This document shows positions 1 to 7,219 of a DNA stretch of 64,000 nucleotides, in pieces; positions within the stretch are counted from its first letter, which is position 1, and each line of letters begins with the position of its first letter. This stretch comes from Bradyrhizobium sp. BR13661 (GTDB lineage Bacteria; Pseudomonadota; Alphaproteobacteria; Rhizobiales; Xanthobacteraceae). A model generated the notes under the pieces. It did not search any database, was not told the origin of the DNA, and worked only from the letters and a program-made list of their open reading frames with translations. The DNA is taken from positions 248,001 through 312,000 of the forward strand of contig NZ_JARXWB010000006.1 of NCBI RefSeq assembly GCF_029892425.1, in the 5' to 3' direction. Made by a program: the position numbers and the translations under genes.

Positions 1-408
1 ATCCTCCAGTTCGAGGGCTGCACGGTCGCCTGGCAGCGCGCGCTGGAGCAGGCGGGCGTGACGCTCTCCGATCTCTCCTTCGTCGAGACCCATGACTGCT
101 TCACCGTCGCCGAGTTGATCGAGTACGAAGCGATGGGCCTGACGCCGAAGGGGCAGGGTGCCCGCGCAATCAAGGAAGGCTGGACGCTCAAGGACGGCAA
201 GCTGCCGGTCAATCCGTCCGGCGGCCTGAAGGCCAAGGGCCACCCGATCGGCGCCACCGGGGTGTCGATGCATGTGATGACCGCGATGCAGCTCGCCGGC
301 CAGGCGCCCGAGGGCATGCAGCTCAAGAACGCAAAGCTCGGCGGCATCTTCAACATGGGCGGCGCTGCGGTGGCCAACTACGTCTCTGTTCTCGAACGAT
401 TGAAATAG
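1..408 (+). CDS. Thiolase (SCP-x-like acetyl-CoA acetyltransferase), 3' part only
   Basis: The reading frame is already open at base 1, so the gene begins outside the window and only its last 135 codons are seen. They carry the thiolase C-terminal half: the HDCF stretch, then GGLKAKGHPIGATG, the conserved glycine/His loop that lines the CoA pocket. The usual CxGGG loop with a catalytic cysteine is replaced by FNMGGAA near the end, as in the SCP-x-like branch; these enzymes act on CoA thioesters in fatty-acid-type or steroid-type degradation. A second SCP-x-like thiolase and a DUF35 protein follow within 3 kb on the same strand, so an acyl-CoA catabolic role is likely. Substrate unknown. Confidence 0.9.
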   Translation: MLQFEGCTVAWQRALEQAGVTLSDLSFVETHDCFTVAELIEYEAMGLTPKGQGARAIKEGWTLKDGKLPVNPSGGLKAKGHPIGATGVSMHVMTAMQLAGQAPEGMQLKNAKLGGIFNMGGAAVANYVSVLERLK

Positions 409-525
409 GTGTTGTCGGGTGGGCAAAGGCGCGAAAATGCGGGCCCACCTTTTCCTTGCGTTAGATCATGGTGGGCCGGTTCCGGCTGGCCTTAATGCTT
501 CTGATTGATTTGCAGGGAATGCATC

Positions 526-732
526 ATGAGCAATGACTACGAAGATTCACTCTCTATCGAAGCCCTCAACGATCGTATCGCGATCCTCGAGGATAATATT
601 CGCCAGCTGATCGAGCAGGCTGCCGCTGCTTCAGGCGAGCAGAGCGAGTCGCGCATCGCCGACCGCATCAACCAGCAGAACGACGAGCTCGATCGCCTCA
701 TGAAAATCCGCGAATCCCGTCAGAAGAAATAG
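526..732 (+). CDS. Small coiled-coil protein, unknown function
   Basis: A 68-residue acidic protein. I chose the ATG at 526 rather than the TTG at 505 because AGGGA lies 7 bases before it and the protein then starts MSNDYEDSL. Residues 10-68 form heptad-like helices (ALNDRIAILEDNIRQLIEQ, then RINQQNDELDRLMKIRE), predicting a short coiled coil. No catalytic motif or membrane segment is visible. It stands alone between the thiolase and the CoA-transferase, with 117 bases before it and 116 after. The biased GC-rich third positions support real coding. I do not recognise a named family; DUF465-type short helical proteins are similar only in style. Confidence 0.75.
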   Translation: MSNDYEDSLSIEALNDRIAILEDNIRQLIEQAAAASGEQSESRIADRINQQNDELDRLMKIRESRQKK

Positions 733-848
733 CAGGCCGCGCGACGCATGCGGCCATACCCTGGCCGGCCTTGCGCACGCGGCATTGCTGCCCTTAGCTG
801 AACCGAAATCGCAGGACGCCTTGAGCCTGCGCAATCGGGAGCGAATGA

Positions 849-2048
849 ATGGGGCCGCTGAAGGGCATCAAGGTCGTCGATATGACCACCGTGCTGATGG
901 GGCCCTATGCGACCCAGATGCTCGGCGACTACGGCGCCGACGTGATCAAGGTGGAATCGCTCGATGGCGATGTTACCCGCCTGATCGGCCCGATGCGTCA
1001 TACCGGCATGGGCCCGGTCTTCCTCAACACCAACCGGAGCAAGCGCTCGATCTGCCTCGACCTGAAGAAGCCGGCGGGGCGCGAAGCCGTGCTGCGGTTG
1101 CTGAAGGACGCCGACGTCCTCGTCTACAACGTCCGTCCGCAGGCGATGGCGCGGCTGCAACTCGGCTATGACGTCGTCTCCGCGATCAATCCGCGCCTCG
1201 TCTATGCCGGCGTGTTCGGCTTCGGCCAGGACGGGCCCTATGCCGCAAAGCCCGCCTATGATGACCTCATCCAGGGCGCCACCGCGCTCCCCGCATTGAT
1301 GGCGCAGACCGGCGACGGCGTGCCCCGCTATGTGCCGAACGCGCTGGTCGACCGCATCGTAGGCCTCACGGCGGTCGGCGCGATCTGCGCCAGCCTCGTC
1401 CATCGCGATCGCACCGGGCGCGGCCAGCGCGTCGACATCCCGATGTTCGAAACCATGGCCGGCTTCGTCATGGGCGACCACATGGGCGGGCTCACCTACG
1501 AGCCTCCGCTCGACAAAGGCGGCTATGCCCGCCACCTCTCGCGCGATCGCCGGCCCTACAAGACTTCGGACGGCTATCTCAGCGTCATCGTCTACAACGA
1601 CAAGCAGTGGGAGAATTTCTTCAAGGCGACGGGCCGCGATGACCTGCGCGCCGATCCCAAGTTCGCAACCTTCGCCGGTCGCGCCGCGAATATCGACGTC
1701 GTCTATGCCGAGCTCGCGCGAATCTTCGAAACGCGCACCACGGCCGAGTGGATCGAGCTGCTCACCAAAGCCGATGTGCCTGTGATGCCGATGCACGACC
1801 TCGCCTCGATCCTGCATGATGAGCACCTCGAGGCGACCGGCTTCTTCCCCGTCGTGAACCACCCCACCGAGGGGCCGATCCGCAGCATGAAGGTAACGGC
1901 GACCTGGTCGGACACCGAAGCCGAATCGGTGCGCCTGGCGCCGCGGCTCAACGAGCATGGTGCGGAGATTCTGGGCGAGATCGGCTACTCCCCCGACGAG
2001 ATCGCGGCCATGGTCCGTGACGGCGTCACGCGATCGGCGCCGGAGTAG
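849..2048 (+). CDS. CaiB/BaiF family CoA-transferase (family III)
   Basis: The 399-residue length matches class III CoA-transferases, which move CoA between carboxylic acids through an aspartyl-CoA thioester. The N-terminus (PLKGIKVVDMTTVLMGPYAT) and the GDYGADVIKVE strand are family hallmarks. The VDRIVG segment at about residue 168 holds the aspartate expected to be catalytic. The start is ATG 849; another ATG overlaps at 845 in a different frame. The gene precedes a thiolase and a DUF35 protein by 24 bases and probably shares their transcript, so it may activate or recycle the acyl group the thiolase cleaves. Substrate specificity cannot be read from sequence. Confidence 0.93.
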   Translation: MGPLKGIKVVDMTTVLMGPYATQMLGDYGADVIKVESLDGDVTRLIGPMRHTGMGPVFLNTNRSKRSICLDLKKPAGREAVLRLLKDADVLVYNVRPQAMARLQLGYDVVSAINPRLVYAGVFGFGQDGPYAAKPAYDDLIQGATALPALMAQTGDGVPRYVPNALVDRIVGLTAVGAICASLVHRDRTGRGQRVDIPMFETMAGFVMGDHMGGLTYEPPLDKGGYARHLSRDRRPYKTSDGYLSVIVYNDKQWENFFKATGRDDLRADPKFATFAGRAANIDVVYAELARIFETRTTAEWIELLTKADVPVMPMHDLASILHDEHLEATGFFPVVNHPTEGPIRSMKVTATWSDTEAESVRLAPRLNEHGAEILGEIGYSPDEIAAMVRDGVTRSAPE

Positions 2049-2072
2049 GGGGAATGGCGAGGAGGAGAGGTC

Positions 2073-3209
2073 ATGAGCTTCATCACCGGCGTTGGCCTTA
2101 CGCCTTTCGGCAAGCACGAAGGCTCGTCCTCGCTCGACCTGATGAGCAAGGCCGCGCAAGCCGCACTCGACGATGCCGGGCTGAAGCGCGCCGAGATCGA
2201 CGGCATCCTCTGCGGCTATTCCACCGTCTCGCCGCACATCATGCTGGCGACCGTGTTCGCCGAACATTTCGGCATTCGTCCGTCCTACGCCCATGCCGTG
2301 CAAGTCGGCGGCGCCACGGGCCTTGCAATGACCATGCTCGCGCATCACCTCGTTGTGTCAGGTGTCTGCCGCAATGTGCTCGTGGTTGCCGGTGAGAACC
2401 GCCTCACCGGGCAGAGCCGCGACGCCTCGATCCAGGCGCTGGCCCAGGTCGGTCACCCCGACTACGAGGTGCCGCTCGGGCCGACCATTCCCGCCTATTA
2501 CGGCCTGGTCGCCACGCGCTACATGCACGAATACGGCGTGACCGAAAGGGACCTCGCCGAATTCGCGGTGCTGATGCGCGCTCACGCCTGCACTCATCCA
2601 GGCGCGCAATTCCACGATCCCATCACGGTCACCGACGTCATGGCCTCGAAGCCGGTGGCGATGCCGCTAAAACTGCTCGACTGCTGTCCGGTGTCCGACG
2701 GCGGCGCCGCCTTCGTCATCAGCCGCGAGCGGACCGGGGAGGCCGGCGTGCGCATCCGTGGCTGCGCCCAGGCGCATACGCATCAGCATGTCACCGCCGC
2801 GCCAGCCTTGAGCGAACTTGGCGCCGAAATCTCCATCGCGCGCGCCAAGGAGGCCACAGGCCTTGCGATCTCCGACGTGCGCTACGCCGCGATCTACGAC
2901 AGCTTCACCATCACGCTCGCGATGCTGCTGGAAGATCTCGGCCTTGCCGGCCGCGGCGAGGCGGCGGCCCGCGTGCGCTCCGGCCATTTCAGCCGCGGCG
3001 GCGCGATGCCGCTCAACACCCATGGCGGCCTGCTCAGCTATGGCCATTGCGGCGTTGGCGGCGCCATGGCGCATCTGGTCGAAACGCATTTGCAGATGAC
3101 GGGACGGGCGGCTACCCGTCAGGTGCGCGACGCGTCCATCGCGTTGCTGCATGGCGACGGCGGCGTGCTGTCGTCCCATGTCAGCATGTTTCTGGAGCAG
3201 GTGCGATGA
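2073..3209 (+). CDS. Thiolase-family protein (lipid-transfer/SCP-x type)
   Basis: The 378 residues have the thiolase fold signature: an N-terminal half with VQVGGATGLAMTMLAHHLV and a C-terminal loop NTHGGLLSYGHCGVGGAM. This places it in the SCP-x/DitF-like branch, whose members work with a DUF35 partner in retro-aldol or thiolytic cleavage of CoA thioesters. GAGGAGAG (2060-2067) is a good ribosome site. The stop overlaps the start of the DUF35 gene as ATGA, strongly suggesting translational coupling and a physical complex. With the CoA-transferase upstream it forms a three-gene acyl-CoA module. The exact reaction is inferred from family and context only. Confidence 0.9.
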   Translation: MSFITGVGLTPFGKHEGSSSLDLMSKAAQAALDDAGLKRAEIDGILCGYSTVSPHIMLATVFAEHFGIRPSYAHAVQVGGATGLAMTMLAHHLVVSGVCRNVLVVAGENRLTGQSRDASIQALAQVGHPDYEVPLGPTIPAYYGLVATRYMHEYGVTERDLAEFAVLMRAHACTHPGAQFHDPITVTDVMASKPVAMPLKLLDCCPVSDGGAAFVISRERTGEAGVRIRGCAQAHTHQHVTAAPALSELGAEISIARAKEATGLAISDVRYAAIYDSFTITLAMLLEDLGLAGRGEAAARVRSGHFSRGGAMPLNTHGGLLSYGHCGVGGAMAHLVETHLQMTGRAATRQVRDASIALLHGDGGVLSSHVSMFLEQVR

Positions 3210-3565
3210 GCGAGCGTCTCGCAGACTGGACCAAGGGCGAGCAGGCGATCACCTTTCAGACCTGCGCCTCATGTGGCCATGTGCAGTATTTTCATCGTGC
3301 CTTCTGCGCGGCCTGCGGAGCCGCCGATCCCCGCGAGCAGCGTGCCAGCGGCAAGGGCAGGGTCTACGCGACCTCGCTGGTCTGCCGCGCCGCCACGCCC
3401 GAGACCCGCGCGCACGTGCCCTACAACATCCTGCTGGTCGATTGTGCCGAGGGTTTTCGGATGATGGCGCATGGCGAGAATGATCTGGCCATCGGCGATT
3501 CGGTCACTGCGAGCTTCAAGCCGTTTGCCGGTAAGCTCGTGCCGTTCTTCACGAAGGAGACTTAA
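3206..3565 (+). CDS. DUF35 Zn-ribbon / OB-fold acyl-CoA-associated protein
   Basis: A 119-residue protein starting at the ATG that overlaps the thiolase stop (ATGA, 3206-3209); a longer upstream extension of the frame is shadow. Two CxxC knuckles (CASC at about residue 20 and CAAC at about 34) make a zinc ribbon, followed by an OB-fold with RVYATSLV and LAIGDSVTASF. Proteins of this family bind the partner thiolase or aldolase and help position the CoA substrate. The coupled position after the SCP-x-like thiolase fits that role exactly. Confidence 0.92.
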   Translation: MSERLADWTKGEQAITFQTCASCGHVQYFHRAFCAACGAADPREQRASGKGRVYATSLVCRAATPETRAHVPYNILLVDCAEGFRMMAHGENDLAIGDSVTASFKPFAGKLVPFFTKET

Positions 3566-3573
3566 GGGGATTC

Positions 3574-3656
3574 CGTCATTCGGGGGCGGTCCGAAGGACC
3601 GAGCCTGGAACGGGTATTCTGGGCCTGGCCTGTGCGAGAGCCACCCCGGAATGACG
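3574..3656. repeat. Palindromic intergenic repeat, CGTCATTC...GGAATGACG type
   Basis: The element opens with CGTCATTC and closes with GGAATGACG, with an internal GGTCCGAAGGACC hairpin. The same ends bound the elements at 51423-51528 and 61217-61319. It lies just after the DUF35 stop. This copy is the most diverged and shortest of the three. Confidence 0.75.
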
Positions 3657-3674
3657 AAAACTGCAAAACTCAAA

Positions 3675-3776
3675 CTAACGCGCGTAGAACAGGATGCTGG
3701 CGATGACGAGCATTGCCATCACCGCCAGCACATGCGCGAGCGATTCCGAGGCCGCCCCCTTGGTGGCTTCCTTCAT
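3675..3776 (-). CDS. 33-residue single-pass membrane peptide
   Basis: Minus-strand ATG at 3776 followed by 33 sense codons and TAG. AGGGAG lies 8 bases before the ATG, a near-consensus ribosome site. The peptide has a charged, Ser/Ala-rich head (MKEATKGAASESLAH) and then one hydrophobic helix (VLAVMAMLVIASILFYA) ending in Arg, a clean small-membrane-protein profile. It lies in an otherwise empty 480-base gap between the DUF35 gene and the AhpD-like gene, transcribed against both. Function unknown; it could be a regulator or stabiliser of a membrane complex, but nothing in the context names a partner. Confidence 0.6.
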   Translation of the reverse strand: MKEATKGAASESLAHVLAVMAMLVIASILFYAR

Positions 3777-3869
3777 GCCGTTTTCTCCCTAGACTTGGGC
3801 GTGACTCATCGTTGTGCGCTACTCACACACCGACGGCCAATTGTTTTACTCGGAACACCCCACTTCGAG

Positions 3870-3903
3870 TATTCGCCGCGATCAAGTCCCCACGCGGCGA
3901 ATA
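3870..3903. promoter_or_regulatory. Perfect 11-bp inverted repeat, possible operator
   Basis: The arms TATTCGCCGCG (3870-3880) and CGCGGCGAATA (3893-3903) are exact reverse complements around a 12-base spacer. They sit in the 269-base leader between the small membrane peptide (start 3776, minus) and the AhpD-like gene (start 4046, plus), where a regulator of either could bind. No T-run follows, so a terminator is unlikely. A partial third copy, GCGCGAATA, occurs near 3972. Apart from this the stretch 3777-4045 shows nothing I can name. Confidence 0.45.
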
Positions 3904-4045
3904 TCGACTGTGCCAAGGTCGATCAGCAATGCGGCGGCATTTTGACTCGATGTTGTTGCTCCTGCGTCGCCGCGCGAATACAGTTTTTTGGAACTTGCTC
4001 CGACAACGACAACAAGCATCAAAAGCTCAAGGAAAAAATTCCCTT

Positions 4046-4573
4046 ATGGCCCGCATCCCCTACAGCGATCCGATCAACGCGTCCGACCGCACCCGCGAAA
4101 TCCTCGACAAGAACCGCAACGCCAACATCTTCCGCATGATGTCGCATTCGCCGAGCTATTTTGAGCAGTACTGCCGGCTCGGCGGCGCGATCCGCCACAA
4201 GGGCGAACTCGATCCTGTCGTGCGCGAGCTTGCGATCACACGCACCGGCATTCTGTGCGAGGCGCCGTACGAGATCATCGCGCACAAGCGCATCGGCAAG
4301 AATGTCGGCGTCACGGATGAGCAGAACGAGGCTCTGGAGAACTGGCAGGCAGCGAGTTGCTTCGACGAGAGCCAGCGGGCCGCGCTCGCCTTCACCGACG
4401 AGATCGTCAAGCTGAAGAAGCCGACGGATGCGATCTTCAAGGCGATCGCCGCGAAGCTGACGCCGGCAGCATTGGTCGAGCTGCAGCTCTCGGTCGGCTT
4501 CTACATCATGACCTCGAAATTCCTCGAGACATTCGAGATTGATCTCCAGCCCGTCACCGAAGTGGTGGGCTGA
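4046..4573 (+). CDS. AhpD-like / carboxymuconolactone decarboxylase family protein
   Basis: I use the ATG at 4046 (175 residues, MARIPYSDP) because AAGGAA lies upstream and homology-like sequence begins there; the longer open frame back to 3713 is not convincing. Residues 55-90 hold the AhpD core ELAITRTGILCEAPYEIIAH: a Glu, a Cys and a His six residues after the YE. The usual CxxC pair is reduced to one cysteine, so thiol-peroxidase-type activity is doubtful, and many such single-Cys members have unknown roles. The gene is 26 bases before the MazG-like gene and may be co-transcribed. Confidence 0.88.
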   Translation: MARIPYSDPINASDRTREILDKNRNANIFRMMSHSPSYFEQYCRLGGAIRHKGELDPVVRELAITRTGILCEAPYEIIAHKRIGKNVGVTDEQNEALENWQAASCFDESQRAALAFTDEIVKLKKPTDAIFKAIAAKLTPAALVELQLSVGFYIMTSKFLETFEIDLQPVTEVVG

Positions 4574-4599
4574 TCCAGGCCAGGCTCGCGAGGGATGTC

Positions 4600-4902
4600 A
4601 TGACGATCGATGAATATGCGGCCTGGGCTGCGACCATTGCGAAAGTCGATGCGCATCCCTCGAACGAGCGGCTGTCCTACCTGGGGCTTGGCCTTGCCGG
4701 TGAAGCCGGCGAGGTCGCCGAACACATCAAGAAGCTGCTCCGCGACGACTGGCTCGACAAGGCGGGTCTCGTCGAGGAGCTCGGCGACGTCATCTACTAT
4801 TGGGCCTGCCTGTGCGCCGCGACCGGCCAGCAGCCATCAGAATTGCTGCAAGCCAGTGCTGCCAAGATCAAGCGGCGGATCAGCGAAGCGGCAAGCCGAT
4901 AG
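4600..4902 (+). CDS. MazG-like nucleotide pyrophosphohydrolase
   Basis: A 100-residue, single-domain all-alpha NTP pyrophosphatase. The metal-binding pattern is plain: GEAGEVAEHIKK at about residues 30-41, then EELGDVIYY at about 57-65, giving the ExxE...ExxD set that holds Mg2+. Such enzymes hydrolyse (d)NTPs to monophosphates and pyrophosphate in the cytoplasm, as housecleaning or stress control. It ends only 4 bases before the convergent glutaminase gene, so both stops face each other. Confidence 0.88.
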   Translation: MTIDEYAAWAATIAKVDAHPSNERLSYLGLGLAGEAGEVAEHIKKLLRDDWLDKAGLVEELGDVIYYWACLCAATGQQPSELLQASAAKIKRRISEAASR

Positions 4903-4906
4903 CCGC

Positions 4907-6754
4907 TCACGTCGACGTCAGGATATCGACCTTGGTGTTGGCGACGATCAGGCGATCGGCTAGCAGCAGCGCCAGATTGCGCATGATACGCTCGGAGGCG
5001 CGCGGGTGCTGCTTGCGGAAGCGCTCGAAATCCTTCAGTGGCACCTCGAACGCTGTCGCAGCCATGTCCGCGAACACGTCGGCCGAGCGGGTTGTCTCGA
5101 TCAGGGCCATCTCGCCAAAGGCCATGCCGGCGGTGAGCGTTGCCAGCCTGACGCCGTCAGGCAGGGTGACATGCACCGCGCCGCTGCGCAGGAAGAACAG
5201 CGCATCGGCGGGATCGCCGGTGGTGAGGATCTTGGCGCCGGACTGATAGGTCCTAACAGTGCAGATCGAGGCGAGATCCGTCAGCTCTTCCATGCTGAGG
5301 CCGTCGAGCAGGGGCTGCTCGGACAGTTCCGTGGTCTCGTGAAAATCGATCGCGCCGCCATAGCGGTAGACGATCTGGTCTTCCGCCCATTCGATCGCTG
5401 TGTCGAGCAGATAGAAATCGCGGACGTTCTTCAGTTCCGCGGTCCATTCGCGTAGCGTGTTCCATTCCTTGGACGCGCGCCTGACGCCGGAGAGCACGAC
5501 GGTCACGTTCAGCGCGGCGAGGTCCTCGAAGGCCTCGGCGATCAGCCGCGCGCCGGCACGGGTGGTGGAGGTGACGCGGTGCAGGTCGAAGATCACGAAT
5601 TGCGGCCGCGGCCGTTCGGCCAGCCGCCGCGAGACATAGTCGACCGCCGAAAGCGACAGCGTGCCGACCAGCTCGATGATCCGTACGTCCTGCTCGTGCG
5701 CGGCGAGGATGTCGCGCTCCTGCTGACGGCGGACACGGCGAGAGGGGCTCTTGCCGATGTCGTAGTCGGCGATGACGGCGTTGCGGGCGTCGTCGCTGCG
5801 GTTGAGCATGTGCAAATCGTAATGCGAGGACAGTGCCTCGCAGACCTTGATGCCGCGCACGCTGTTGCCGTGCTTGTCGAGCTTCGGCGAATAGCTGCCG
5901 AGCCCGAGACGGGCGGGAAGCGCGGCCAGGATGCCGCCGCCGACGCCGCTCTTGGCGGGAATGCCGATGCGGTAGATCCATTCGCCGGCATAGTCGTACA
6001 TGCCTGACGACGTCATCACCGAGAGCGTGCGCGAGATCGCATACGGCGTCAGCACCTGCTCGCCGGTGACCGGATTGACGCCGCGATTGGCGAGCGTCGC
6101 CGCCATCACCGCGATGTCGCGCGCGGTGACGAGCACCGCGCATTGCCGGAAATAAACGTCGAGCACGCCGGCCACATTGTCCGAGATCACCGCATTGGTC
6201 TTGAGCAGATAGCCGATCGCGCGATTGCGATCGCCGGTCTGGCTCTCCGAGGTGTAGACGGCCTCATCGACAGTAAGGTCGCGCCCGGCAAAGCGGCTGA
6301 GCGCAAGCCTGATCTGCTCGAACGCCCCTTCGCCCTTGCTGGCATGGATCAGCCCGGTGCACGCGATCGCGCCGGCATTCACCATCGGGTTGAATGGATG
6401 GTTCTCCGCATTGAGCCGGATCGAGTTAAAGGGATCACCTGAAGGCTCGACGCCGATCGCGCTCTCCACCTTGCTCGCGCCGAGCAGGTCGAGTGCCAGC
6501 GCGAACACGAACGGCTTTGACATCGACTGGATGGTGAAGGGCACGCGGCTGTCGCCCACTTCGTAGACATGACCGTCGAGCGTGGCGAGGCTGATGCCAA
6601 AATAGGCAGGATCGGCTTTGCTCAATTCGGGAATGTAATCCGCGACATGGCCTGAAGTCTCCGCGGAGAACTCATTAAGGCATGTGTCGAGAAACCGCAG
6701 CAGCGGCGGCTTCGAGCGGGTCCAGGCGGAGGCATGTGGCGGTTGCGCTATCAT
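4907..6754 (-). CDS. glsA: Glutaminase A fused to STAS and cyclic-nucleotide-binding domains
   Basis: The 615-residue protein starts at the ATG at 6754 (MIAQPPHAS); the frame is open to 6790 but the extra 12 residues look unrelated. Residues 15-320 are a serine-dependent beta-lactamase-like glutaminase: SMSK at 77-80 is the Ser-x-x-Lys catalytic pair, with VNAGAIA, EVYTSE-like and KSGVGGGI motifs following. Glutaminases convert L-glutamine to glutamate and ammonia. Residues about 345-455 form a STAS domain, and about 480-605 a cNMP-binding fold with the phosphate cassette FGEMALIETTRSA. The bare enzyme is about 310 residues, so the two tails suggest control by partner binding and by a cyclic nucleotide. 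The gene stands alone. Confidence 0.92.
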   Translation of the reverse strand: MIAQPPHASAWTRSKPPLLRFLDTCLNEFSAETSGHVADYIPELSKADPAYFGISLATLDGHVYEVGDSRVPFTIQSMSKPFVFALALDLLGASKVESAIGVEPSGDPFNSIRLNAENHPFNPMVNAGAIACTGLIHASKGEGAFEQIRLALSRFAGRDLTVDEAVYTSESQTGDRNRAIGYLLKTNAVISDNVAGVLDVYFRQCAVLVTARDIAVMAATLANRGVNPVTGEQVLTPYAISRTLSVMTSSGMYDYAGEWIYRIGIPAKSGVGGGILAALPARLGLGSYSPKLDKHGNSVRGIKVCEALSSHYDLHMLNRSDDARNAVIADYDIGKSPSRRVRRQQERDILAAHEQDVRIIELVGTLSLSAVDYVSRRLAERPRPQFVIFDLHRVTSTTRAGARLIAEAFEDLAALNVTVVLSGVRRASKEWNTLREWTAELKNVRDFYLLDTAIEWAEDQIVYRYGGAIDFHETTELSEQPLLDGLSMEELTDLASICTVRTYQSGAKILTTGDPADALFFLRSGAVHVTLPDGVRLATLTAGMAFGEMALIETTRSADVFADMAATAFEVPLKDFERFRKQHPRASERIMRNLALLLADRLIVANTKVDILTST

Positions 6755-6903
6755 CGCCTCCCTTGTGCAACGCATTAAGCATACACGCAACCGTCGGGCG
6801 CGTGATGACGCGCTGTCGTGGCGTCCGGACGCAAGACGCCGCGTGGCATTGCAGTGTTGTCTGTTTCATGATGTCGCGGATGAAAAGCCGCAGGGCTGCG
6901 CGC

Positions 6904-7124
6904 TCAGCTTGCGACGATCGCGATTGCCTGATCTTCGGCGACGAGGTCGTCGATCTCTACGAGCAGTGATTTCAAGGTGCCTGACGCAGGCGAGGGCACC
7001 GGTATCTCCATCTTCATGGCTTCGACGACCACAACGTCATCGCCATCGACGAGTGTTCCTCCAACTTGCACGGGAGTTGCGCAGATGCGGCCCGCGACAT
7101 CAGTGCGATCTTAATTTCTGGCAT
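6904..7124 (-). pseudogene. Biotin carboxyl-carrier domain protein with one-base frameshift
   Basis: On the minus strand an ATG at 7124 opens MPEIK, then the frame breaks. One base shift restores RTDVAGRICATPVQVGGTL, then EAMKMEIPVPSPASGTL and a normal end at TGA 6904. EAMKME is the biotinylation site (the lysine carries biotin) and the whole chain would be about 73 residues, the normal size of a stand-alone carrier. The total of 221 bases is one short of a multiple of three, so a single-base deletion near 7108-7110 explains it. It is divergent from an IclR gene and 1 kb from a carboxyltransferase, its natural partner. Either a recent inactivation or a sequencing error. Confidence 0.8.
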
Positions 7125-7177
7125 GCCATCGCCTTTTTGTTGTCGTCGCGGAATGCCTGAGGTAGCGTCGTTCACAA

Positions 7178-7196
7178 TGTGGAATTTAATTCCGCA
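7178..7196. promoter_or_regulatory. Probable IclR operator
   Basis: TGTGGAATT-T-AATTCCGCA is a 19-bp palindrome with one mismatch. Its core GGAATTTAATTCC resembles the TGGAA...TTCCA sites bound by IclR-family proteins (known for the family). It lies between the divergent biotin-carrier gene and the IclR gene, 24 bases before the latter's start, so autoregulation plus control of the carrier is the simple reading. Confidence 0.6.
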
Positions 7197-7219
7197 CAGC
7201 GGAACAAACGGTAGGGAAC

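Noticed and set aside
720..2348. 542-residue open frame on the minus strand opposite the CoA-transferase
   Set aside because: It is antisense to two clear genes, rich in His/Arg/Gly and without any family motif; long antisense frames are normal in high-GC DNA.
3471..4139. 222-residue frame running through the repeat and leader
   Set aside because: It crosses a palindromic repeat and has no homology-like content; the AhpD-like gene starts at 4046 in another frame.
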